This document shows positions 7,441 through 16,262 of a stretch of 64,000 bases of DNA, piece after piece. The position numbers were made by a program, and so were the translations under genes. The number at the start of each line of letters is the position of its first letter. Positions within the stretch are counted from its first letter, which is position 1. This stretch comes from an uncultured Collinsella sp. (GTDB lineage Bacteria; Actinomycetota; Coriobacteriia; Coriobacteriales; Coriobacteriaceae): the NCBI GenBank assembly GCA_959023295.1, contig CAUFBM010000003.1, positions 1 to 64,000 of the forward strand, read 5' to 3'. Under the pieces are notes generated by a model. The model saw only the letters and a program-made list of their open reading frames with translations. It had not been told where the DNA came from and did not search any database.

Positions 7441-9516
7441 ATGTGGTCTACTTTTGTGTTTGCATTTATATTGCTTGTGGCGATGATGGTTCCTTTTGCA
7501 TTGATGAGCAAGTTCGCCGGTTTTTCTTGGGTTGCTTCAATTTGTTTGGCTCCCGTGTGTGGCATTGCGTTAATTGCTGTTTCTGGAGTAGCGTTATGTG
7601 CCATTAACATTCGAACGGGCTTAACCGGCATGTGCCTAGCTTCTTATCTGTTTGCTTTGATCCTGTTTTGCATCATAAAAAAGATCCGGTCTTCCGGGGC
7701 CTGCTCGTCAATTCTGTACGTAGATTCCAAGAATTCGTTTATGTCCTTGGCCATCTTTCTTTCCGTGGCTGTTCTATTTTATTTATTCTTCTTTGTAAAG
7801 CCGCTAGATGGCCCCTCTTCTTTTATTCAGTTTAGTGACAACGCTTCGCATTTAGCACGTATTGAAACAATGTCAAAGGATGGCTATTTCTCAACTATTA
7901 AAACGGGAATTGAGCCTATTGATTTTTCGCTAGTTACCGATGCTGTTAATGACAATCATCGAGGTTATTATCCAGCAGGTTTTCACATCCTATCTGCCCT
8001 TCTTGTTAACAGCTTTAGTACGTCGGCCGTTTTGGCTGAAAACGTTGTGCTCTTCTTTTTCCTTTCAATTGTTTATCCATTGTCTTTTTTCATTTTCTAC
8101 AAAGTGGTATTTGATCGAGGGGAGCTGATCGCGGCAGGCCTTCTTTCCATGATTGTTTTTATGGCATTTCCTCTTTCCTTAATTACTTATGGACCGTTAT
8201 TTCCGACAATGGCATCGGGCGTCTGCCTTCCGTGCGCCGCTGCCTTTTTTATTCTTGCCTTCGAGTGCAAGGGTAATGTTACATTTGATACAAAGCCACT
8301 AATAATTTTCCTTGTTGCATGCTTTGCCCTTTTTGCTTTGCAGCCAAATACTATTTTCGCCTTGGCGGTTTTGCTTTTGCCCTATTGCTGCCATTATCTA
8401 TATATATTCGGTTTAGATGTCTCTGCTAGGCTTCAAAGACCTGCCCGGCGTTTTCTGTATCCAATCTCTTTTATTTTATTTTCTGTAGTTGTTTGGTCTG
8501 CTGCTTATGCATCCCCGATGTTTCATGATGTCGTTTCCTTTACGTGGGAAAAGTTGTTGACGCCCAAAGGGGCAATCCTTAGTGTTGTCGATCTGAGCCT
8601 TAGATGGGGCTTTCCTCAGGTAGTTCTCGGAGCCATTGTACTTGTTGGGTTTTTAAAGTTGTGTTTTGACTCAAGTAGGCGTTGGCTTTGTGTTGCGTAT
8701 GTTCTAATGGCAATAATCTATATCATTGGCATCTCGACCGAGGGTTTTTGGAAGCATCTATTGGCAGGTTTTTGGTATACAGATCCATATCGAACTGCTG
8801 CATGCGTTGCGTTATTTGCTATTCCGATTGCTACGGTCGGGATTGGCTTTTTGATGAGTTTGATTCAGTCTCTTCTTGAGAGAGCGTTCTACGGCAGGGG
8901 ACAAGATGTTCGTACGATATGCATTGTCTTTTCTCGTATTGCCGTTCTAGTCATTTGTGCCTTTTTTATTGCACAGGATTGCTGTCAACCGTTTTCCAAT
9001 CCAGTCAATCAGTTTCAACAGGCTGGCGTTGGCGAAACTCGTGCATTACCGGCGATGCTGAAAATTCTGGAAGGTCTTAACAAACCTGGCGAAGACGCAC
9101 TTTTGAATGCAGAAGAAATTGAGTTTTTATCTGAAGTAAAAACGGTTGTTGGCAATGACATTGTTCTTAATAATCCTTATGATGGTAGCGTTTTCGCATA
9201 TCCCTTAAACGATATTAACGTGTACTACAAAGGCTTCGATGTTCCGGTGAGTGAGGACAATTGGTTGATTAAAACTCACATCAATCGTTATTCGCATGAT
9301 GCTGATCTTGATGCTTCTGTCGAAGCAACCCACGCCCGCTATTTGCTGCTTCTTGATACGGCTAACTACATACCTGTTAGTGAGGATGCCGCATGGTCTA
9401 AATATGCGATATATCCTGTTGGGGAGTGGCAAGGTTTTGAAAACGCGCTTAAAGATGGCATTCAAGCAGAGTTGGTGCTGTCTAAGGGAAAGTGCTGCTT
9501 GTATAGGGTCAATTAA
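7441..9516 (+). CDS. DUF6541-like large multipass membrane protein
   Basis: About 691 residues with roughly 13-14 hydrophobic helices in the first ~530 residues and a soluble, probably extracytoplasmic C-terminal part (about residues 540-690). The layout and its place in an actinobacterial polysaccharide locus fit the DUF6541 family of GT-C-like membrane proteins of unknown activity. NIQVxSP-like donor motifs cannot be identified, so a lipid-linked sugar transferase role is only inferred. The ATG at 7441 follows GTAGGGGG with about 10 bases spacing and is preferred to the upstream GTG at 7414. The acyltransferase gene follows closely and is probably co-transcribed. Confidence 0.6.
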   Translation: MWSTFVFAFILLVAMMVPFALMSKFAGFSWVASICLAPVCGIALIAVSGVALCAINIRTGLTGMCLASYLFALILFCIIKKIRSSGACSSILYVDSKNSFMSLAIFLSVAVLFYLFFFVKPLDGPSSFIQFSDNASHLARIETMSKDGYFSTIKTGIEPIDFSLVTDAVNDNHRGYYPAGFHILSALLVNSFSTSAVLAENVVLFFFLSIVYPLSFFIFYKVVFDRGELIAAGLLSMIVFMAFPLSLITYGPLFPTMASGVCLPCAAAFFILAFECKGNVTFDTKPLIIFLVACFALFALQPNTIFALAVLLLPYCCHYLYIFGLDVSARLQRPARRFLYPISFILFSVVVWSAAYASPMFHDVVSFTWEKLLTPKGAILSVVDLSLRWGFPQVVLGAIVLVGFLKLCFDSSRRWLCVAYVLMAIIYIIGISTEGFWKHLLAGFWYTDPYRTAACVALFAIPIATVGIGFLMSLIQSLLERAFYGRGQDVRTICIVFSRIAVLVICAFFIAQDCCQPFSNPVNQFQQAGVGETRALPAMLKILEGLNKPGEDALLNAEEIEFLSEVKTVVGNDIVLNNPYDGSVFAYPLNDINVYYKGFDVPVSEDNWLIKTHINRYSHDADLDASVEATHARYLLLLDTANYIPVSEDAAWSKYAIYPVGEWQGFENALKDGIQAELVLSKGKCCLYRVN

Positions 9517-9537
9517 TTTATGGGAGAATTGTTGTTA

Positions 9538-10620
9538 ATGGTTAAGGAAAGAAAACATTTCAGGTACATGGACGTTCTCAATGTCCTTTCCTGTTTCGCC
9601 GTTGTCGTTCTCCATTGCACAACGGTTGTATACGTTAATCAAGGCGATGTGCAATGGTTTGTCTCTATTGCGCTGCAGTCACTTTTTATGTTTGCCGTTC
9701 CGGTCTTCTTTATGATTAGCGGAGCAAATCTGATAGGTTACCGTTCTCGGTACTCTACTAAAGTCTTTTTTCAAAAGAGGCTTAAGCGTGTCCTAGTGAC
9801 ACTCGCTGGCTATAGTTTCTTTATCTATGTTCTTAGTTGTCTTATTCCGGTCCAACTTGGTCTTCCGCCGAGATCTTTCTCTCTTTTTGAGTTCGTCGAC
9901 TTGCTTCTAACCAATCAAATTTGCGATGTTTATTGGTTTATGTATTCGATTTTGATTTTGTATTTGATTACACCACTATTGGCTTGCTTTGCTTCAAATA
10001 AGCGTTTATTGGAGTATGCAATTGCTCTCTGCGTCATCTCTACTGCAGTTATTCCTTTTGCAAATCGTTTTGCACCAAATCATGACTTGTTCTCAGTATT
10101 TTCCGTACCTTATTTGTCGGGTGCAATAATGTACTACTTAATCGGTTACTATATCGTCACCTATTCTCCCTTTGACGATTGCACCGAGAAAATGCGTCCA
10201 GTTTTATTGATCGTAGCGATTTGTTCCGTTGTATTTATGGCGCTTATGACCATCAAGACAAACGTGTCGCACACGGTGATGTCCGGGTCGTTTTCGGATT
10301 ATGATAACTTTTACAACAGTTATCTTCATCTTCCGGTTTTGGTGTACTCGGTTTCACTTTTTATGTTGCTGAAATCTTTTGAGCCTCTTTTTCAATCCAA
10401 TAAGCATTCGTTCGTGGCTGTAATATCCAAACTATCTTTCTTAAGTTTTGATGTTTACGCCATCCACATGATGTTTATTTGGGCTCTGGACGTCTACGTT
10501 TCTCACAGCATTATTTGGGATGCGGCAATTCGCCCCCTTGCGGTTTTTGTGCTCTCTCTCTTGTTTGCTTTTGTGCTGGAGTCCTTCAAGAAACTCTACC
10601 GTAAGGTACGGTTTGAATAA
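9538..10620 (+). CDS. Acyltransferase family 3 (membrane O-acyltransferase)
   Basis: About 360 residues with some ten hydrophobic helices. The N-terminal RYMDVLNVLSCFAVVVLHCTT matches the first helix of the OafA/NodX family, where the conserved His in V-x-x-H is thought to be catalytic. The later helices (VYWFMYSILILYLITPLL) also follow this family. Such enzymes move acetyl or other acyl groups onto extracytoplasmic or lipid-linked sugars, so it probably decorates the glycan made by this cluster. GGGAG upstream of ATG 9538 supports that start over ATG 9520. It is AT-rich like its upstream neighbour. Confidence 0.8.
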   Translation: MVKERKHFRYMDVLNVLSCFAVVVLHCTTVVYVNQGDVQWFVSIALQSLFMFAVPVFFMISGANLIGYRSRYSTKVFFQKRLKRVLVTLAGYSFFIYVLSCLIPVQLGLPPRSFSLFEFVDLLLTNQICDVYWFMYSILILYLITPLLACFASNKRLLEYAIALCVISTAVIPFANRFAPNHDLFSVFSVPYLSGAIMYYLIGYYIVTYSPFDDCTEKMRPVLLIVAICSVVFMALMTIKTNVSHTVMSGSFSDYDNFYNSYLHLPVLVYSVSLFMLLKSFEPLFQSNKHSFVAVISKLSFLSFDVYAIHMMFIWALDVYVSHSIIWDAAIRPLAVFVLSLLFAFVLESFKKLYRKVRFE

Positions 10621-10653
10621 TTCTATTGGTCGGTGCATTGGAAAGCATTAATA

Positions 10654-10700
10654 ATTCAACTTAAATATAGAACCAAGATGGCTCTATATTTAAGTTGAAT
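10654..10700. repeat. 18-bp perfect inverted repeat, 11-nt loop
   Basis: Bases 10654-10671 (ATTCAACTTAAATATAGA) and 10683-10700 are perfect reverse complements, separated by 11 bases that themselves can pair CCA with TGG. It lies 33 bases behind the acyltransferase stop and before the istB relic. The AT-rich stem with few flanking T residues is an unusual intrinsic terminator. A bidirectional terminator, an insertion-sequence end or a hairpin element are all possible. Confidence 0.7.
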
Positions 10701-10810
10701 GTAAATCCATAGCTCTGTTGCAGCTGTCGTGTGAGTTCTAGCCCCTTCAGCTCCACCCATATAGTGAATCAGTACCGCCGTCACCCGGACGAGTATTGCC
10801 ATTCGGTACG

Positions 10811-10951
10811 GCCTCGACAGTCCCCTTCGCTCAGTTCAAGAAGAAGGACTGTCGCCAGGTGCTCGGCGCTGAGGTCCACGTCGACGCGATTTTGGACAGG
10901 ATCGTACACGGCGTAGTTTGTATAGACATGAGAGAGGCCGACATGCGGTAG
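10811..10951 (+). pseudogene. istB: IS21-family istB relic (C-terminus of helper ATPase)
   Basis: The frame ending with TAG at 10949-10951 reads STVPFAQFKKKD, then GAEVHVDAILDRIVHG and ends DMREADMR. This matches the end of IstB-type transposition helper ATPases (family pattern S-T-x-x-x-S/T-Q-F ... A-D-A-I-x-D-R-I-V-H-N ... M-R). Only about 45 of some 250 codons remain and no start, Walker A or Walker B motif exists, so it is a remnant. The 10952-11080 stretch has the same GC-rich composition and may be the untranslated right end of the same element. No istA is present. Confidence 0.75.
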
Positions 10952-11080
10952 CGCCGCGGATTGACCGGTGGCAAAATAAAGGTACCTGGCCCAGTGGCGA
11001 CCCCGGTATCCAGGCCCGATATCGGTGATGCCGATTCGCGATATTTAGCGGTGCTCATGCGAGCAAATAGTCAGCCGGGA

Positions 11081-11239
11081 GGTAGTGTCGATAAATTTGG
11101 TGTAGCGCCCGGTTCAAATCGGGGCTCGAGCTTGCGGACAGGATCGAGGCGACTTAGGATATCAACCGTGTTCCAGGTCCCAGGACGCCGCGCAGACTCG
11201 CTTCGGATCGGGCGTTACACCAACTTTCGCGACACTACC
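11081..11239. mobile_element. 159-bp MITE-like element with 31-bp imperfect terminal inverted repeats
   Basis: Bases 11081-11111 and the reverse complement of 11209-11239 match at 27 of 31 positions; both arms start GGTAGTGTCG and contain TTGGTGTA and CGCCCG. The 97-base interior has no convincing gene. This is the form of a miniature inverted-repeat element or an internally deleted insertion sequence. The ends look like those of IS256-type elements (from memory, not searched). No target-site duplication is obvious in the flanks. It adjoins the istB relic and lies 192 bases before the glycosyltransferase start. Confidence 0.6.
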
Positions 11240-11431
11240 GAAAGAACTTATTTCAATTGATGCACGATTAGATCTTGACCCTCTTGGCATCTCTTAGCAT
11301 CATTCTGATCGATTCGTTTTGAACGACTGGATACCGCCCATTTTATGTTTCCAGTTTTTCATGGATTAGCTTTAGCCAAGCTGCATTATGCTGATTCGTG
11401 TTTGCTCTCACTTATGATTAGGAGCGTAGTC

Positions 11432-14400
11432 TTGTCTCGTTTTTCTATTTGTGTTTCTTCCTATAAAGACGCGGAATACCTGCCTGCCTGCATCGATAGC
11501 GTGCTGCATCAGTCTTTTGTTGATTTTGAATTGGTTATTGTCGACGACGGCAGTCCTGATAATACTGCTTCAATTCTTAAAGACTACGCCGAGCGCGATG
11601 GCCGTGTTAAGCCTATTATCAAATCGCACAACGAGGGCGTTCACCTTGGTCGTAAATCCGCTGTCGAACAATGCTCTGGCGATCTCATTATTCTTTTAGA
11701 TTCCGATGACGAACTTGAGCCTGGTTTTCTTTCAGAGCTCAATGACTACTCTCTTGCTCATCCTGCAGACATCTACCATTTTGGAATTAAGGTTGTAAAT
11801 GTGGGCGTATCTGAGCAAGAACGTATTGAATTTGAGTCCTATGTTAATCGTGATATTGAGCCTTTGAACGGTTCGGATATCTGTAACGCTGCATTCAGCA
11901 GCGAGGCTGGTTATCGCCAAGATTGGCGCATCACACAACGTGCTTATGACGCCCGTTACTTTAAACGAGTGTTCTCCGACATGACAAACGATAGGATGGG
12001 TCGCGCTCAAGACGGTTACGAGTGCTTTGTTGCTCTTGCAGAGGCAGATTCTCAGCTTACTTGTAACGACATTGTCGGGCTTAAGTATTATTTGGGTCGC
12101 GGAGTCAACTCAGGGTCCAAGATGTCGCCTGACTCTTTCCTGCGGAGCGCTCAGGGCTTCTGGAGTTCTGTGACACATATGGCAGAATTCTCCGAGAATT
12201 TCAATAAGTTTGATTTGTCTATGGCCTTTAGTGGCGGTAAGACAAAGTTGATGGATCTTCTATTTAACGATTGGTTTGTTCGCGTAGATAATTCCAATAA
12301 AATCGATGCAGCTAAAAAGGCGGCTTCCGTGGTTGGTGACTTAGAAGCCGCCGAGCAAGTTTTGCGCCTGACTCGTGATGCAGCTTATGCGGAGTGGGTA
12401 AATGACGGTGGCGATGTTTCGGTAGAAACATTAAGGACTTGGTATCGCGAGGCCAAATCAATGGCAGGTACAGATTATTTTGTTTCCAATCGCCTTATGG
12501 ATTTCGCTGATGCTGCCAAGCTTCATATTTGCGAAGTTGAAGAGAGGGCAAAAAAGCGTTGTTGCGCGAAACAGGATATCCGGATCTTTGTATCAACTCA
12601 TAAAAGAGTCGATTTGTTCGACAGCGAATTGTTCCAGCCTGTTCAGGTCGGCTGTTCATCTCGAAGTGATATTTTCCGCTGGGCATTCCAGGATAACGAC
12701 GGCGAGAATATTTCTGATCAAAACCCTATGTATTGCGAACTGACTACGCAGTATTGGGCTTGGAAGAATACCGACAGCGATTATGTTGGTTTTTGTCACT
12801 ATCGTCGCTATTTTGATTTTGCTCGAAAACGCCATGAGGAAAATCTTTATGGCGAGGTGATGGACGCCTATATTGATGCTAAATCTCAGGCTGAGTATTG
12901 TCTTGACGACGATAGCGTCCGTAAATACGTGAAAGAATTTGACGTGATTACGACCGAACGTAAGGATATTCGTCCTTACTGCGGGTCTACTGCAACCATT
13001 CGCAAGCAATACGATCTTGCTGACAAATTGTTTGTCGAGGATCTCGATAAAGTCGTTTCCATTCTCGGTAAACAGCATCCTGAATATCTTCAGGATGCCC
13101 AGACTTTCCTCAAGGGGCACACCGCACGCTTCTGCAATATGTTCATCATGAAGCGCGATATTTTTAACGCATATTGCGAGTGGCTATTCCCGATTCTCGA
13201 AGAGTTTGTTAATACGACAGATATGTCGAAATACAGCAAGGAAGGTCTGCGCACGCCTGGTCACCTTGCCGAAAGGCTTCTTAATATTTATTTGCTTCAT
13301 CATGAGCGTGTTGGCGCGGCTTGGAAAACCGCCGAGCTGCAGTGTGTTCACTTTACTGAGCCTGATTATCATGGCGAGCTCGGTCTCCCGCGTCTTTCTG
13401 ACGACCCTCGCCCAATAATCCCCGTTGTTTTTGCTTCGGACAATAATTATGTCCCCATGCTAACAACCACTATCTATTCAATGCTTGTAAATGCTTCTAC
13501 AGACTATCGCTACGATATCGTCGTGCTGCATCGTGATATCAATGGGGAAAACCAAGCCCGTATGAAGAGTTTCTTTGGGGCTTTCCCTCATGCCGACCTG
13601 AGGTTCTGCAGCGTCTCTGCCATTATCGATCAATATGAGCTGACAACGAATAATCCGCATATTAGTGTCGAGACTTATTACCGCTTCCTTATTCAGAAGC
13701 TATTGCCTTATTACAATAAGGTGCTCTATCTTGATTCTGACCTTATTGTTAAGGGTGACATTTCGGAGCTGTACGAAATCGAACTCGGTACTAACCTGCT
13801 TGGCGCAACAAGGGATATTGATTTCCTGGGCAACCTGAACATGAAAAATGGTGATCGACTAAAGTATGCCAAGGAAGTACTTGGAATGAATGATCCCTAT
13901 GACTACTTCCAGGCGGGCGTTCTACTTCTTAATACGTATGAGATGCGAAATCTCCACACTATTGAAGAATGGCTTGAATTCGCTTCTGATGATCGTTTTA
14001 TTTATAACGATCAGGACGTTCTTAACGCGCATTGTGAAGGACGGGTCACCTGGCTTAACTATGACTGGAACGTTATGATTGATTGTGGCAATCGCATCGC
14101 AAACGTGTTCAGCTATGCCCCTCATGAGGTCTTTGACGCATTTAATGATTCGCGTGGTCATGAGCGGATTGTTCATTATGCTGGGTTTGAAAAACCGTGG
14201 AAGTTTGCTTATTGTGATCGAAGCCAGTTGTATTGGAAATATGCTCGCGAGACACCGTTCTATGAGAAGCTTCTTGCATTGCTTATGGGGTCTGTTGCCT
14301 CGGTCGACACGCCACTGTTGATGCATGAAAAGGCAATCTCTGAAACTAGTCCGCTTCGTAAAATCGTGGATCCACTGTGTCCTGTTGGTTCTGCGCGCCG

Positions 14401-14446
14401 TGAAGTTCTGAAATCCATTGGCAGGGCTGTTCAGGGAAAGAAATAA
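11432..14446 (+). CDS. Three-module glycosyltransferase: GT2 - DUF4422 - GT8
   Basis: About 1004 residues. From residue 1, FSICVSSYKDAEYLPACID, VDDGSPDN and LLDSDDELEPGFL define a GT2 domain (to about 240). From about 385, IRIFVSTHKRVD, PMYCELTTQYWAWKN and YVGFCHYRRYF define DUF4422, itself a probable transferase domain. From about 665, PVVFASDNNYVPMLTTTIYS, YYRFLIQKLLP and KVLYLDSDLIVKGDI define GT8 with its DxD site, and NDQDVLNAH and IVHYAGFEKPW lie near the end. It likely adds two or three sugars to one glycan. The TTG at 11432 has AGGAG seven bases upstream and restores the usual GT2 N-terminus; upstream ATGs at 11414 and 11345 lack such sites. A terminator follows. Confidence 0.85.
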   Translation: MSRFSICVSSYKDAEYLPACIDSVLHQSFVDFELVIVDDGSPDNTASILKDYAERDGRVKPIIKSHNEGVHLGRKSAVEQCSGDLIILLDSDDELEPGFLSELNDYSLAHPADIYHFGIKVVNVGVSEQERIEFESYVNRDIEPLNGSDICNAAFSSEAGYRQDWRITQRAYDARYFKRVFSDMTNDRMGRAQDGYECFVALAEADSQLTCNDIVGLKYYLGRGVNSGSKMSPDSFLRSAQGFWSSVTHMAEFSENFNKFDLSMAFSGGKTKLMDLLFNDWFVRVDNSNKIDAAKKAASVVGDLEAAEQVLRLTRDAAYAEWVNDGGDVSVETLRTWYREAKSMAGTDYFVSNRLMDFADAAKLHICEVEERAKKRCCAKQDIRIFVSTHKRVDLFDSELFQPVQVGCSSRSDIFRWAFQDNDGENISDQNPMYCELTTQYWAWKNTDSDYVGFCHYRRYFDFARKRHEENLYGEVMDAYIDAKSQAEYCLDDDSVRKYVKEFDVITTERKDIRPYCGSTATIRKQYDLADKLFVEDLDKVVSILGKQHPEYLQDAQTFLKGHTARFCNMFIMKRDIFNAYCEWLFPILEEFVNTTDMSKYSKEGLRTPGHLAERLLNIYLLHHERVGAAWKTAELQCVHFTEPDYHGELGLPRLSDDPRPIIPVVFASDNNYVPMLTTTIYSMLVNASTDYRYDIVVLHRDINGENQARMKSFFGAFPHADLRFCSVSAIIDQYELTTNNPHISVETYYRFLIQKLLPYYNKVLYLDSDLIVKGDISELYEIELGTNLLGATRDIDFLGNLNMKNGDRLKYAKEVLGMNDPYDYFQAGVLLLNTYEMRNLHTIEEWLEFASDDRFIYNDQDVLNAHCEGRVTWLNYDWNVMIDCGNRIANVFSYAPHEVFDAFNDSRGHERIVHYAGFEKPWKFAYCDRSQLYWKYARETPFYEKLLALLMGSVASVDTPLLMHEKAISETSPLRKIVDPLCPVGSARREVLKSIGRAVQGKK

Positions 14447-14460
14447 TCGAGCCTGTTTCG

Positions 14461-14493
14461 AGGCATGGAGTGCACGCTCCATGCCTTTCTTTT
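14461..14493 (+). terminator. Intrinsic terminator after the GT2-DUF4422-GT8 gene
   Basis: AGGCATGGAG (14461-14470) pairs perfectly with CTCCATGCCT (14477-14486) around a 6-base loop and is followed by TTTCTTTT. It lies 14 bases behind the stop codon, so it ends that transcript before the ABC exporter genes. Confidence 0.85.
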
Positions 14494-14598
14494 GACAAAG
14501 TATGGGTTAATACCCCTCTTTTAGGGGCCAGTTCATTCTGCAAGCTACGAGAGGATATACTTCTCTCTCGACAGGATATTGTTATTAAGGAGTCGTTT

Positions 14599-15444
14599 GT
14601 GGCGAATAGCATGGATGGCCGTGTTGGTGCGAAGAGTATTCAATCGCACGCGGCCAATGATATTCAAAAGGATTTTTACATCCTAAAACAGCTAGTTACC
14701 AAGGATTTTAAGCTGAAATATCGTCGTAGCGTTCTTGGCGTCGCGTGGTCAGTGCTTAACCCTTTGCTTATGATGATCGTGATGGCGGTCGTTTTTTCGA
14801 CGATTTTTGCCCAGGGCCGAAATGGTTCTATTACGCCAGAGATGTATCCGCTTTACTTAATTGTTGGTAATGTTACTTTTGCCGTTATGTCCGATTCCAC
14901 ATCGCAGGCCATGACGTCGATACTTGCTGCAGCGTCATTGTTAAAGAAGGTCAAAGTCCATCGCTGGGTATTTCCCGTTCAAAAGGCTTTGTTTGCCTTG
15001 GTAAATTTTGCTTTTTCGCTTGTTGCTGTTGCCTTAGTCATGCTGTGGTTCCGCGTAGTGCCCACATGGCATCTTGTTTGGCTTCCGGTGTGTCTGATTC
15101 TTTTAATGCTGTTTTGCATGGGTATTGGTCTGGCGCTTTCTGCCCTTGCAGTATTCTTTAGAGATGTGATCCATCTTTGGAGTGTTGTGATTACCGCCTG
15201 GACGTACTTTACTCCTATTTTTTGGACTACAGATTTTATTGCCGGAATGCCACATATCCTTAGGGTTCTAATGTATGCGAACCCCATGTATAACTATTTG
15301 ACTTTCATGCGTGATATCTTCCTGTTTCAGTGCAATCCTTCCACACAAGTATTGGTTTTTTGCGTCCTATGGGCAGTTCTTTCACTGGTTATAGGGTATG
15401 CGGTATTTCATAAGAGCGAGCATAAGTTCATTCTTTATATCTAG
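14599..15444 (+). CDS. ABC transporter permease for polysaccharide export (Wzm/TagG type)
   Basis: About 281 residues with six hydrophobic helices of the ABC-2 type. The amphipathic start DFYILKQLVTKDFKLKYRRS and the phrase VLGVAWSVLNPLLMM are typical of TagG/RfbA/Wzm permeases, which with an ATPase export lipid-linked polysaccharide across the membrane. A GTG at 14599, six bases after AAGGAG, is the best start; reading from further upstream would cross the preceding terminator. The partner ATPase gene starts 9 bases after the stop. TATACT at 14556-14561 may be the -10 of its own promoter, but the -35 is poor. Confidence 0.9.
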   Translation: MANSMDGRVGAKSIQSHAANDIQKDFYILKQLVTKDFKLKYRRSVLGVAWSVLNPLLMMIVMAVVFSTIFAQGRNGSITPEMYPLYLIVGNVTFAVMSDSTSQAMTSILAAASLLKKVKVHRWVFPVQKALFALVNFAFSLVAVALVMLWFRVVPTWHLVWLPVCLILLMLFCMGIGLALSALAVFFRDVIHLWSVVITAWTYFTPIFWTTDFIAGMPHILRVLMYANPMYNYLTFMRDIFLFQCNPSTQVLVFCVLWAVLSLVIGYAVFHKSEHKFILYI

Positions 15445-15453
15445 GGGAATAGT

Positions 15454-16242
15454 ATGTCTGGAGTTATTCAAGCGGGTGCTATGCCCTCGGTTGACTATGA
15501 GAAGAAGCCTCTTTCGGTTGAAGTCAAAGATGTCTCTATGGTCTTTAATATGGCTTCTGAGTCGCTGGGTAGCTTTAAAGAGTATTTTATAAAGCTTGCG
15601 AAACACGAACTTTTTTTTGAGGAGTTTAGGGCACTTAAACACATTTCATTCGAAGTTCATCAGGGCGAGGTCGTTGGTCTGGTCGGAACGAACGGATCCG
15701 GCAAATCTACTATGCTTAAGATCATTGCTGGCGTTCTTGAGCCGAGCGAAGGCGAGGTCAGGGTTCATGGCAACATCGCTCCGCTTATCGAGCTTGGTGC
15801 CGGTTTTGACCCGGAGCTGACGGCTCGCGAGAATATCTACCTTAATGGCTCGCTTCTTGGATATACCAAGGAATTTATCGATGCAAACTTTGATGGGATC
15901 ATCGATTTTGCTGAGCTTAATGATTTTGTCGATATGCCGCTAAAGAATTTTTCTTCGGGTATGGTGGCACGTATTGCCTTTGCAATTGCTACGATTACCG
16001 AGCCTGATATTTTGATTGTTGATGAAACGCTATCGGTTGGTGATGTATTCTTCCAGGAAAAGTGCGAAAGGCGAATTCAACATTTTATTGAATCCGGCGA
16101 TGTGACAGTTCTGTTCGTTTCTCACTCGATGGAACAGGTTGAGCGAATCTGCCAGCGTGCCGTGTGGATTGAGAAAGGCGATCTTCGTATGGATGGTCCC
16201 GTCGACGACGTTTGTAAGGCGTATCGCGATCAATTCAATTAG
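15454..16242 (+). CDS. ABC transporter ATP-binding protein for polysaccharide export (Wzt/TagH type)
   Basis: 262 residues with a full nucleotide-binding domain: Walker A GLVGTNGSGKST, an ABC signature in the form FSSGMVARIAFA, Walker B DILIVDETLSVGD and the H-loop in LFVSHSM. The sequence between, GNIAPLIELGAGFDPELTARENI, is the fingerprint of the Wzt/TagH/RfbB subfamily. It powers the permease encoded just upstream. The C-terminal carbohydrate-binding extension of long Wzt proteins is absent, so chain-length or modification recognition, if any, is done elsewhere. It is the last gene of the plus-strand glycan block; a tRNA gene follows within 21 bases. Confidence 0.92.
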   Translation: MSGVIQAGAMPSVDYEKKPLSVEVKDVSMVFNMASESLGSFKEYFIKLAKHELFFEEFRALKHISFEVHQGEVVGLVGTNGSGKSTMLKIIAGVLEPSEGEVRVHGNIAPLIELGAGFDPELTARENIYLNGSLLGYTKEFIDANFDGIIDFAELNDFVDMPLKNFSSGMVARIAFAIATITEPDILIVDETLSVGDVFFQEKCERRIQHFIESGDVTVLFVSHSMEQVERICQRAVWIEKGDLRMDGPVDDVCKAYRDQFN

Positions 16243-16262
16243 GTTATAATCTAATCTTGTTC

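Noticed and set aside
5288..10636. 17-base near-repeat ATTCTATTG(A/G)TCGGTGC at 5288-5304 and 10620-10636
   Set aside because: 16 of 17 bases match, but such pairs are expected by chance several times in 64 kb and there is no extended similarity around them.
11240..11431. N-terminal extension of the GT2-DUF4422-GT8 protein from ATG 11345
   Set aside because: The additional residues do not resemble the GT2 start and lack a ribosome-binding site, whereas TTG 11432 has one at good distance.
14492..14497. TTGACA as a promoter for the ABC exporter genes
   Set aside because: No acceptable -10 lies 16-18 bases on, and the hexamer overlaps the T tract of the preceding terminator.
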